Origin: Planctomycetales bacterium | GTDB taxonomy: Bacteria > Planctomycetota > Planctomycetia > Planctomycetales > Planctomycetaceae | Direction of reading: 5' to 3' | Assembly (NCBI GenBank): GCA_020050375.1 | Contig: JAGVKR010000651.1 | Location: 1-5,560 of the forward strand | DNA length: 5,560 nt | Part shown: positions 1 to 5,560 of the stretch, piece after piece | Position numbering within the stretch: position 1 is the stretch's first letter | Layout of the letters: each line of letters begins with the position of its first letter | Notes under the pieces: generated by a model | What the model saw: only the letters and a program-made list of their open reading frames with translations | Told to the model about the DNA's origin: nothing | Database searches by the model: none | Made by a program: the position numbers and the translations under genes

Positions 1-822
1 CGCACGGCGGACATTCTGCTCGATCAGTATTTGGGGACGCTTCGCGGCGCACTCGAAGCGCTCCACAGCTCTCCCCCCCTTAGGAAGGGGGGGCAGGGGG
101 GGTCGCGCGGCAGGGCTGGCGATATCTCCGACAGCGCGACCCCCCCTAACCCCCCCTTCCTAAGGGGGGGAGTGGCGGAGGCGCTCGACGAGTTGCTGGG
201 CTGGGCGGAGTTCGGATGGCATTTGACGCGGCCGTGGCGTGTCGTGTTGACGGGGCGGCCCAACGTGGGGAAGTCGAGCCTCGTCAATGCCTTGCTGGGG
301 TATGCGCGGTCGATCGTGTTCGATCAGCCGGGAACGACGCGAGACGTCGTGACCGCCGAGGCGGCCTTCGATGGCTGGCCGGTGCAATTGGCGGACACCG
401 CCGGCATTCGGGTTGCGGGAGGCGAGCTCGAAGCCTCCGGGATTGCCCGTGCGCGATATCATGTCGCCGGGGCCGATTGTCGCGTGGTTGTTTTAGATGC
501 AAGTCAACCGTTTACACCGGAAGACAGGGATCTGCTCGCGGAGTGGCCCGACGCGATCGTCGTGGCGAACAAATCAGACCTGCCCCATGCCGGGGACGAT
601 TCGATACCGGCAACCGCGCTCGATGTCTCGTCGCTGACGGGCGCCGGCATCGACGCTTTGGTCGAAGTGATTGTTGCGCGGCTGGTCCCGCGCGTCGCAG
701 TCGCGGGCACTGCGATCCCTGTGACAGAGCGGCAGACGAGTTTGCTGCGGCAGGCACAAGCGGCCGTCATCATCGGAGACAGACAAACGGCTGAGCGCTG
801 CATTGACGACTTGCTCGGGTGA
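1..822 (+). CDS. MnmE/TrmE-family GTPase, 5'-partial, with in-frame repeat insert
   Basis: MnmE-type GTPases act with MnmG to modify wobble uridine 34 of some tRNAs. The frame is open from base 1 and ends at TGA 820-822, so the start lies upstream; the TTG at 31 is internal. The first codons read RTADILLDQY, which fits the helical domain that precedes the G domain. All GTPase motifs are visible: G1 GRPNVGKSS (253-279), G2 GTTRD (331-345), G3 DTAG (394-405), G4 NKSD (568-579) and a G5-like SSLTGAG near 628-648. The segment between the first helix and the G domain is replaced or interrupted by a palindromic repeat (73-170) that adds about 33 Pro/Gly/Arg-rich residues without a stop. The protein ends RCIDDLLG, without the C-terminal CxGK Cys motif of classical MnmE, and the post-G-domain tail looks some tens of residues short. 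It may therefore be a planctomycete paralogue rather than the working tRNA enzyme. Family assignment is strong; exact role is uncertain. Confidence 0.88.
   Translation, partial: RTADILLDQYLGTLRGALEALHSSPPLRKGGQGGSRGRAGDISDSATPPNPPFLRGGVAEALDELLGWAEFGWHLTRPWRVVLTGRPNVGKSSLVNALLGYARSIVFDQPGTTRDVVTAEAAFDGWPVQLADTAGIRVAGGELEASGIARARYHVAGADCRVVVLDASQPFTPEDRDLLAEWPDAIVVANKSDLPHAGDDSIPATALDVSSLTGAGIDALVEVIVARLVPRVAVAGTAIPVTERQTSLLRQAQAAVIIGDRQTAERCIDDLLG
73..170. repeat. REPIN-like inverted repeat inserted in frame in the MnmE-like gene
   Basis: The arms are 73-108 and 134-170, separated by a 25-nt loop (109-133). They are perfect complements except for CA (94-95) opposite TAA (147-149). Each arm also contains its own hairpin: C7-TT, loop AGG, AA-G7 (73-93), and its mirror with loop CCT (150-170). 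The inner stem 96-108 / 134-146 is 13 bp and perfect. Two inverted hairpin units around a short spacer is the layout of REPIN elements, but I cannot see a mobilising gene here and the family name is only an analogy. In the host frame it encodes PPLRKGGQGG on the left arm and PPFLRGG on the right arm. Confidence 0.85.
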
Positions 823-842
823 TCTCGATTTCACGCGCGAGC
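813..842. terminator. Possible bidirectional hairpin between convergent genes
   Basis: GCTCG (813-817) can pair with CGAGC (838-842), and GTGA (819-822) with TCAC (831-834), around an 8-nt loop with a small internal mismatch. It overlaps the GTPase stop codon and lies in the 39-nt gap between two convergent genes, where a shared terminator would be useful. No T-tract follows on either strand, so intrinsic termination is not demonstrated. Confidence 0.25.
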
Positions 843-861
843 GACGGCAGATGCGAAACTT

Positions 862-1521
862 CTATGACTGCGCGGCCCGCTTCAGGCGGCGGCGTTCGCG
901 GACAAACTCGAACACGCCGGGCAGAATCGAGACGATGATGATTCCCAGAATCACCTTCTCGAAATTCCCCTTCACCCACGGATGACTGCCGAAGAACCAG
1001 CCCGCCAGCAGCAGGCTCATGATCCAGACGATCCCGCCGATCACGTTGAACGCCATAAAACGGCGGTAGGTCATCTTTCCCATGCCGGCGACAAAGGGGG
1101 CGAAGGTGCGCACGATCGGCACGAACCTCGCGAGAATGATCGTCTTGCCGCCATAACGTTCATAGAATTCGTGCGTCCGCTCGAGGTGCTTGGCGTTGAG
1201 AAAACGGATGCGCTCTCCGCGAAAGATCCGCGGCCCCAACAGGGAACCGATCCAGTAGTTCACCGAATCGCCGAGGATCGCCGCGACGGTCAGAGAGGCG
1301 ATCAGGATGCCCAGGTTCAAGCCGTTGGCACCGACCGAGAACGCCCCCAGCGCAAAAAGGAGCGAGTCGCCGGGCAGGAATGGCGTCACGACGAGCCCCG
1401 TTTCACAGAAGATCACGAGAAACATCAGCGCGTAAATCCAGGGACCGAAATCCTGGATCATTCCCTCGAGATGTCCCTGAAGGTGCAGGACGTAATCCAA
1501 AATCTGTCGCAGGAGGTCCAT
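862..1521 (-). CDS. dedA: DedA-family inner-membrane protein
   Basis: This is a 219-residue integral membrane protein of the DedA (SNARE-associated/VTT) family, very close in layout and length to Escherichia coli DedA as I recall it. DedA proteins are linked to envelope integrity, the proton motive force and, for some members, transport of undecaprenyl phosphate or other lipids. Visible hallmarks are the re-entrant loop FCETGLVVTPFLPGDSLLF with acidic residues E40 and D52, and the segment ILARFVPIVRTFAPFVAGMG with R132 and R138, matching the charged residues important in the family. Hydrophobic stretches lie near residues 28-45, 70-95, 136-146 and 155-200, and the C-terminus is basic (RERRRLKR). 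The ATG at 1521 was chosen because MDLLRQILDYVLH aligns with the family N-terminus; an in-frame ATG at 1668 would add 49 unrelated residues and overlap the next gene. No Shine-Dalgarno motif is visible. It lies 49 nt after the glycosyltransferase gene and may be co-transcribed with it. Confidence 0.93.
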   Translation of the reverse strand: MDLLRQILDYVLHLQGHLEGMIQDFGPWIYALMFLVIFCETGLVVTPFLPGDSLLFALGAFSVGANGLNLGILIASLTVAAILGDSVNYWIGSLLGPRIFRGERIRFLNAKHLERTHEFYERYGGKTIILARFVPIVRTFAPFVAGMGKMTYRRFMAFNVIGGIVWIMSLLLAGWFFGSHPWVKGNFEKVILGIIIVSILPGVFEFVRERRRLKRAAQS

Positions 1522-1570
1522 AGCGGAAACCGGGAAAAGTGGAGTGTCGGTTGTGTAATGGAAAGAAGGG

Positions 1571-3304
1571 TTATCGCGACGTGGTGGCAGCCGCGTTCCC
1601 CCGAACCATCGGCTCGGGTGTGCCGATCGAGCCACCGCCCGCTCTGGGAGTGAATCGATAGACGTCATAGCTCTGGAGATAGAAGTCGTACAGGTCGTTG
1701 CGGGTATTGCTCAGCGGCAGGTGATGGCTCTCCATTCCGGCCAGATCGTAGCGGGCCCGCATCTGCTCCATCCAGGCATCGAAGGCGACTTCATCCCGTT
1801 TGCCCGAGGCGGAATGAAACACGACGCATCGCACAGGCTGTTCGCCCTTCGCCAGACGATCCCGAACGGGCTGAGGCCCGTTTCTATGAGCCGGTGAACA
1901 GATCCGCTGGTTGCAGAGGTAGGACGTTTCGAACGTGCGATCGTACAGGCGCAGGCCCAGATCGGTCTGCGCACAAACGGTGATCGCGTCGGGTGCTGCG
2001 GTCCAGAATTGTCGGGCGAATGTGCGATGGTCCTGATCGAGCCGCGTCTTGTACGGATGGGCGATGTCGCGAATCAGCATTCCCCCCGCGAGCAAACCCC
2101 CTCCCACGAGACACAACCGTACGGCTGCGGTTTGCCACTTCGGCTGACGCAACTGAGCGATGATCAGCGCGCCGCCCGGACCCGCCAGAAGGCAGATCGC
2201 CGGAACGAGATATTGTGACAACCGGGCGTGCGAGCCATAGGGGTAGCGGTGCAGAGCGGCGGCTACGAGTGACAGTGCGAACCACCCGCTGATCGTGAGC
2301 GCAAGATCGCGGCGTCCACGGCGAAACAGCTCCACCAGTGCCACACAGCAGCAAACGAACGTCAGAATGCTTCCCCCGTTTTCTCCGCCGACCGGGTATG
2401 CGAACATGGGGCCGGTATGCACCTCGGCCAGCCATGCGATCAGCTCCAGCGGATGGCGCCACGGGGGGAAGCCGTCGGCCCAACAGGTGGTCATCTCCTT
2501 CTGTGTGGCGTCGTACTGCGCGGCGACGTTGAGCCGCAGGAGCCCGAGAAAGGCGATTCCGACCGCCAGGTTGAAGGCCAGCCAGACCACCGCCACTGAT
2601 TTGGTCCCGGCGATTCGTCGTCGGTGCCACAATGTGTACGCGATCCCGAGGCTGATCCCTCCGGCGATGAATGCGGCTGTGAAGGAGATCGACAGGGCGA
2701 TCGGCGTCAGGCCGGCCAGAAGCCACAACCAGCGCGCTTGCTCGGGAGCACGCCACCAGCGGAGCGCCACCGCAAGCAATACGAGCGAGCAGAACAGATC
2801 GGAAGAATAGGGCTTCACTTCGGAGCCGTGGCGGATCGGGTAATAGGCGATGGCGAAGATCGCAACGGCGAAGAGCAGCGGAATGCCGCGCAACAACTGT
2901 CGGGCGACGTGACGGAAGAGAAAGACACTCAGGACTCCGCACAGCGCCGGAAAGAGCCGAAGTGACAATTCCGAAAATCCAAGCACGCGAACCGCCGCCA
3001 GTTCGATCCAGAGGAACCCGATCGGCGCGACCTGGTTGTGGCGGAGTGGCAGCAGCAATTGTGAGAAATTCCGATCGAGGAAGTTCGCACTCAGTTGGTA
3101 TTCGTCGCACCAGAGGGGGAAAGCCAGCCCGTAGCGCACGAGCCGCACGACGACGCCCAGCCCCACAAACAGCCACACCAGACGCTCGACCGTCAAGCCC
3201 CCGGGGAGGCTCGTCGCCAGCTCTGGCTCGACGCGGAACATGGCGGTTCGGCTGGAATCGTCCGGCAAGGTTGCCGTTGGTGGTGTCAGAGATAGAACGG
3301 TCAT
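1571..3304 (-). CDS. GT39/ArnT-like polytopic membrane glycosyltransferase
   Basis: The 577-residue protein looks like a C-type glycosyltransferase of the GT39 (PMT/ArnT-like) superfamily, which moves a sugar from a polyprenyl-phosphate carrier to an acceptor on the outer face of the inner membrane. After a TM helix at about 42-62 comes LWCDEYQLSANF, whose D67-E68 fits the catalytic acidic pair in the first periplasmic loop, then HNQVAPIGFLW and FSELSLRLFPALCG, typical of the family. HGSEVKPYSSDL (159-170) matches the conserved Arg/Lys-Pro-Tyr motif, and YPYGSHARLSQYLVP lies at 354-368. Further hydrophobic segments are near 113-130, 141-157, 169-183, 193-226, 236-256, 311-327, 334-350, 365-385 and 393-411, giving about ten or eleven helices. 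A soluble tail of about 160 residues follows. ATG 3304 is the longest start; ATG 3241 (MFRVEPEL) is a credible alternative. Acceptor and sugar cannot be predicted. Confidence 0.8.
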   Translation of the reverse strand: MTVLSLTPPTATLPDDSSRTAMFRVEPELATSLPGGLTVERLVWLFVGLGVVVRLVRYGLAFPLWCDEYQLSANFLDRNFSQLLLPLRHNQVAPIGFLWIELAAVRVLGFSELSLRLFPALCGVLSVFLFRHVARQLLRGIPLLFAVAIFAIAYYPIRHGSEVKPYSSDLFCSLVLLAVALRWWRAPEQARWLWLLAGLTPIALSISFTAAFIAGGISLGIAYTLWHRRRIAGTKSVAVVWLAFNLAVGIAFLGLLRLNVAAQYDATQKEMTTCWADGFPPWRHPLELIAWLAEVHTGPMFAYPVGGENGGSILTFVCCCVALVELFRRGRRDLALTISGWFALSLVAAALHRYPYGSHARLSQYLVPAICLLAGPGGALIIAQLRQPKWQTAAVRLCLVGGGLLAGGMLIRDIAHPYKTRLDQDHRTFARQFWTAAPDAITVCAQTDLGLRLYDRTFETSYLCNQRICSPAHRNGPQPVRDRLAKGEQPVRCVVFHSASGKRDEVAFDAWMEQMRARYDLAGMESHHLPLSNTRNDLYDFYLQSYDVYRFTPRAGGGSIGTPEPMVRGNAAATTSR

Positions 3305-3444
3305 AGATGGCGGAGTCTGAGCTCTTGTGGCGTCGACAGGTTCGCTGCGAAGTCAGTCGTGCCAGGCCGGTGGCAGCCGTCGCTCCTGCCTGTTACGATT
3401 CACAGGTGCTCCAGCGCATTCGAGTCGTGCCCAAAGCGGGGCGG

Positions 3445-3453
3445 AGTGTAGCA
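3445..3453 (-). promoter_or_regulatory. Candidate extended -10 for the glycosyltransferase gene
   Basis: Read on the minus strand the bases are TGCTACACT, that is TGN followed by TACACT, a 4/6 match to TATAAT with the extended TG. It would start transcription roughly 130 nt before the ATG at 3304. No good -35 hexamer lies at 16-18 nt, so this is a weak candidate. Confidence 0.2.
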
Positions 3454-3520
3454 GACAGATTGCGAAAACCGGTAGATCAACCGCCAGCGGACCGGGATCG
3501 CAGCGCTTCCTCGAACAATT

Positions 3521-3538
3521 CCCCCCTGTCCGCCCTTT
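3521..3538 (-). repeat. Possible diverged half of the C7/G7 repeat
   Basis: The reverse complement of this stretch contains AAGGGCGGACAGGGGGG, which matches 15 of 17 positions of the left arm of the element in the GTPase gene (85-101). It sits 18 nt before the GTG start of the zinc-ribbon gene. The match is to low-complexity G-rich DNA, so chance is possible. Confidence 0.25.
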
Positions 3539-3555
3539 GATTTGCGAGCGAAAAC

Positions 3556-4059
3556 GTGAAAGGCCCCGGATTCAGGATCGATCTCGACGTTCGGCGGGTG
3601 TGGCGCTGCGCCCGCTGCGGTCGTACCGTGAAGACCGCCGGCGGTGTGACTTCCCAACGTTGCCACTGCGCCGCCGAGGGGTCATGGATGCAGCTCCAGC
3701 AACCGGTCAAGCGCGAGCCTTACCGGCCGCCGCCGCGAACGCCGGAAGAACTGGAAGCGGACGCAAACGCGCGGCTGGCGGACGAATTGCGTGAGGCCAA
3801 GGCAGACTCGGATGGGGACAAAGGAGCGAACGCTCCGGAACCGGAATTGCCCGCCGCAGCGCTCGCCGACACGAACGCGATGGCAATCGAGGTCGACGCG
3901 TCGGTCTCGATCGAGAATCCGTCGCCTGTCGACGCCGCGCCGTCGGTCGCAGAAACGGAAAGTCCGCCCGAACCGCTCGCCGATGGATTTGGCGCGGGGG
4001 TGGCGGAATCCCTCCCGTCGATGTTGCCTGCAAACGACACGCCCTCGCCTCCCGCATGA
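3556..4059 (+). CDS. Small zinc-ribbon protein with disordered acidic/Pro tail, function unknown
   Basis: The 167-residue protein starts at GTG with MKGPGFRIDLDVRRVWRC. I think I recognise this opening as a conserved planctomycete hypothetical, but cannot check it. Four cysteines in C18-x2-C21 and C36-x-C38 arrangement (WRCARCGR ... QRCHC) can form a single zinc ribbon in the first 40 residues. The rest, from about residue 50, is rich in Ala, Glu, Asp, Pro and Ser, starting with YRPPPRTPEELEADANARL, which may be a short helix, and then becoming low complexity and probably disordered. No catalytic motif, signal peptide or membrane helix is seen. The alternative codon for a start is poor because the conserved-looking residues begin at the GTG. 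There is no Shine-Dalgarno motif. It lies 100 nt before uvrA on the same strand, so co-transcription is plausible. The zinc ribbon could bind nucleic acid or protein; neither is shown. Confidence 0.75.
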   Translation: MKGPGFRIDLDVRRVWRCARCGRTVKTAGGVTSQRCHCAAEGSWMQLQQPVKREPYRPPPRTPEELEADANARLADELREAKADSDGDKGANAPEPELPAAALADTNAMAIEVDASVSIENPSPVDAAPSVAETESPPEPLADGFGAGVAESLPSMLPANDTPSPPA

Positions 4060-4068
4060 TGCGGAATT

Positions 4069-4084
4069 GCAACCGGCAGGTTGC
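4069..4084 (+). other. Small hairpin between zinc-ribbon gene and uvrA
   Basis: GCAACC (4069-4074) and GGTTGC (4079-4084) form a perfect 6-bp stem with a GGCA loop, 10 nt after the upstream stop codon. No T-tract follows, so it is a weak terminator candidate; it could also be an mRNA processing or stability element, or chance. Confidence 0.2.
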
Positions 4085-4159
4085 GGGAGAGGAAATCGTT
4101 GCTGATCGGTTTTGTGTTCTCGTTCGACTGCGCCATTTCGATGATCGGATTCTCTGCTC

Positions 4160-5560
4160 ATGCTTGATTCGGACATCGTCATTCGCGGTGCGCGCGAGCA
4201 CAACTTGCGCAATGTTTCTCTGCGCCTGCCGCGGAACAAGCTGATCGTCATGACCGGCGTCAGCGGTTCCGGAAAAAGCTCGCTGGCATTCGATACGCTG
4301 TACGCCGAAGGCCAACGGCGGTATGTCGAATCGCTTTCCAGCTACGCCCGTCAGTTCCTGGGGCAGTTGCCCAAGCCGGAGGTCGACTCGATCAGCGGGT
4401 TGTCGCCGTCGATTTCGATTCAACAGAAATCCAGCGGCCGCAATCCGCGGAGCACGGTCGGAACGATCACCGAGATCTACGACTACCTGCGGGTGTTGTT
4501 CGCTCGCGTGGGGCAGGGATTTTGCCCGCAATGTCAGCGGGCGATCACCGCTCAGACGCGGGAACAGATTCTGGAAAGCCTGCTCAAGCGGCCGGAAGGA
4601 ACGCGGTTCCTGATTCTGGCCCCTGTCGTCCAGCGCCAAAAAGGCGAGTATCGCGATCTGTTCGAGGATCTGCTCAAGCAGGGGTATCTGCGAGCACGAG
4701 TCGATGGAAAGATCGTGGCCCTGACAGAAAACCTGCAACTCGACCGTCAGATGCGACACACGATCGACGTCGTCGTCGATCGCCTGAAGGCCGGCGCTGC
4801 CGGCAGAACGCGGCTGGCTGAGGCGGTCGAAGCAGGATTGCGGCTGGGGAACGGGAGTTTGATTGTCGCTGTGGAGCAAGGGGAGGAGTTCGGAGTGCGG
4901 AGTGCGGAATTCGGAATGGAAGAGGGGGAGCGCGGTGCGGAGAAGAGCGCGCGTAAAGGCAAACAGGGGAAAAGGCGAGTCGACGGCAATTCTGCGATCG
5001 ACGCCGAAGGTTCGCCCACTCCGAACTCCGAGCTCCGAACTCCGAACTCTCCCCCCTTCGTCGATCGTCTCTACAGCGTGCGCTACGCCTGCACGCATTG
5101 CGGCATCAGCTACGAGCCCCCCAGTCCGCAGCTCTTCAGCTTCAACAGCCCACAGGGGATGTGCCCCGACTGCAACGGGCTGGCGGTCCGTCACGATTTC
5201 GATCAGGGGCTGCTGATTCCCGACGACGGCCTGTCGCTGGCCAAAGGAGCAGTCGAGCTATTGGGGCGATTTCGCGATCTGGGACGTTGGCGGCGACATA
5301 TTTTCGAGGGAGTCGCAACGGCGATGGAACGCGAGCACGAATTGAAAGAGGGGACACTGCTGGCGACTCCCTGGCGCGAACTGCCGGTGGTGGTTCGCGA
5401 CAAGCTGCTCTACGGGACCGGCGATCGCAATATCACGTTCAGTTGGCGGCACCGCGGGGGAGTCTGGAAGCATGGCGGAACTTATCCCGGCATCATTCCC
5501 GAACTCCTCGACAGCTACCGCAAGGCGAAGAATCCCATGCGGCGGCGGCAGATCGAGCGC
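4160..5560 (+). CDS. uvrA: UvrA, excinuclease ABC subunit A, 3'-partial, with in-frame repeat insert
   Basis: UvrA is the dimeric ABC ATPase that recognises bulky DNA lesions and loads UvrB in nucleotide excision repair. From ATG 4160 the frame is open for 467 codons to the window end, about half of a usual UvrA of roughly 940-960 residues. An in-frame TGA at 4142-4144 limits the start. Residues 5-31 ([19 protein letters not shown] and on) are the canonical N-terminus. Walker A is GVSGSGKSS (33-41), followed by [23 protein letters not shown], the Q-loop region around SISIQQKS (84-91) and [16 protein letters not shown]. The UvrB-binding region follows, then the zinc module with C311-x2-C314 and C335-P-D-C338 flanking [11 protein letters not shown]. 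Residues of about 242-299, between LIVAVE and FVDRLYS, are extra and come from an inverted heptad repeat. No Shine-Dalgarno motif precedes the start. The insert adds charged, flexible sequence next to the zinc module; no frameshift is seen. Confidence 0.97.
   Translation, partial: MLDSDIVIRGAREHNLRNVSLRLPRNKLIVMTGVSGSGKSSLAFDTLYAEGQRRYVESLSSYARQFLGQLPKPEVDSISGLSPSISIQQKSSGRNPRSTVGTITEIYDYLRVLFARVGQGFCPQCQRAITAQTREQILESLLKRPEGTRFLILAPVVQRQKGEYRDLFEDLLKQGYLRARVDGKIVALTENLQLDRQMRHTIDVVVDRLKAGAAGRTRLAEAVEAGLRLGNGSLIVAVEQGEEFGVRSAEFGMEEGERGAEKSARKGKQGKRRVDGNSAIDAEGSPTPNSELRTPNSPPFVDRLYSVRYACTHCGISYEPPSPQLFSFNSPQGMCPDCNGLAVRHDFDQGLLIPDDGLSLAKGAVELLGRFRDLGRWRRHIFEGVATAMEREHELKEGTLLATPWRELPVVVRDKLLYGTGDRNITFSWRHRGGVWKHGGTYPGIIPELLDSYRKAKNPMRRRQIER
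4885..5049. repeat. Inverted heptanucleotide repeat inserted in frame in uvrA
   Basis: The left arm (4885-4919) is five 7-bp units: GGAGTTC, GGAGTGC, GGAGTGC, GGAATTC, GGAATGG. The right arm (5016-5049) is the inverted copy, with units such as GAACTCC and GAGCTCC. The 34-nt arms 4886-4919 and 5016-5049 match at 29 of 34 positions. The centre (4920-5015) is not part of the heptad pattern and encodes basic/charged residues. The span of 165 nt equals 55 codons and contains no stop in the uvrA frame. It encodes [12 protein letters not shown] on the left and [10 protein letters not shown] on the right. It differs in sequence from the C7/G7 element in the GTPase gene. Confidence 0.82.

Larger units (their letters stand above)
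3305..3555. other. Divergent intergenic spacer, no gene supported
   Basis: These 251 nt separate the minus-strand glycosyltransferase/DedA pair from the plus-strand zinc-ribbon/uvrA pair, so they should carry promoters for both directions. The short frames here have no recognisable protein features. The most promoter-like minus-strand word is an extended -10 at 3445-3453, and a diverged fragment resembling the C7/G7 repeat lies at 3521-3538. I found no convincing riboswitch, operator or small RNA. Confidence 0.6.

Noticed and set aside
31..33. TTG as the start of the GTPase
   Set aside because: The frame is open to base 1 and the preceding codons already encode MnmE-like helical-domain residues, so the gene begins upstream of the window.
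24..287. Minus-strand 87-codon open frame over the GTPase repeat
   Set aside because: It is a mirror reading of the palindromic element; useful as evidence of symmetry, but not a gene.
982..1653. Plus-strand open frame of 223 codons opposite dedA
   Set aside because: It is antisense to a well-recognised DedA, with charged low-information sequence and no family motif.
1522..1668. N-terminal extension of DedA from the upstream ATG at 1668
   Set aside because: The extra 49 residues resemble no DedA N-terminus and would overlap the glycosyltransferase end; the ATG at 1521 matches the family start.
1884..3176. Minus-strand open frame of 430 codons overlapping the glycosyltransferase
   Set aside because: It is an out-of-frame shadow rich in Arg, Ala and Gly, while the overlapping frame has membrane helices and GT39 motifs.
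3307..3540. Small plus-strand open frame in the divergent spacer
   Set aside because: It has no domain, no Shine-Dalgarno motif and shadow-like composition, and it occupies the region that should hold promoters.
4885..5049. CRISPR array or other spaced direct-repeat system
   Set aside because: The units are 7-bp tandem copies without unique spacers and are arranged as two mirrored blocks inside an open uvrA frame.
3707..5194. Long minus-strand open frame (495 codons) opposite the zinc-ribbon gene and uvrA
   Set aside because: It is antisense to a clear UvrA and crosses two unrelated genes. It has no recognisable domain and is Arg/Pro/Gln-rich, as shadows in GC-rich DNA are. Its openness over the repeat is explained by the repeat's symmetry.

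Overview
The window looks like chromosome of a GC-rich planctomycete. This is an inference from three things: the style of the proteins (a short zinc-ribbon protein placed just before uvrA, and a GT39-type membrane protein), the absence of Shine-Dalgarno motifs at the visible starts, and the dispersed GC-rich inverted repeats. No rRNA, tRNA, CRISPR array, integrase or transposase gene was seen.

Layout. (1) Positions 1-822 (+) hold the 3' part of an MnmE/TrmE-type GTPase whose start lies off the window. It carries an in-frame 98-nt inverted-repeat element just before its G domain. (2) Converging on it from the minus strand is a two-gene run: a GT39/ArnT-like membrane glycosyltransferase (3304-1571) followed after 49 nt by a DedA-family membrane protein (1521-862). 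(3) A gene-free divergent spacer of about 250 nt (3305-3555) separates this pair from plus-strand genes. (4) On the plus strand, a small zinc-ribbon protein of unknown function with a long acidic/proline-rich tail (3556-4059) is followed 100 nt later by uvrA (4160 to the window end). uvrA is open to the last base and 3'-truncated by the window edge.

How the genes might work together. UvrA is the damage-recognition ATPase of nucleotide excision repair. The GTPase belongs to the family that modifies wobble uridines of tRNA, but its visible C-terminus lacks the family's Cys motif. The glycosyltransferase and DedA protein could both deal with polyprenyl-phosphate carriers at the inner membrane. 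The zinc-ribbon protein may be co-transcribed with uvrA, but nothing in its sequence says what it does.

The most notable point is that two unrelated housekeeping-type genes each carry a different inverted-repeat insert. One is a C7/G7 double-hairpin element, the other is built from 7-bp GGAGTKC units. Both preserve the reading frame, both sit at variable inter-helix or inter-domain positions, and both encode nearly the same peptide whichever way round they are read. This resembles the protein-coding palindromic elements known from Rickettsia. I see no evidence in this window for a new defence, biosynthetic or mobile system beyond these elements.
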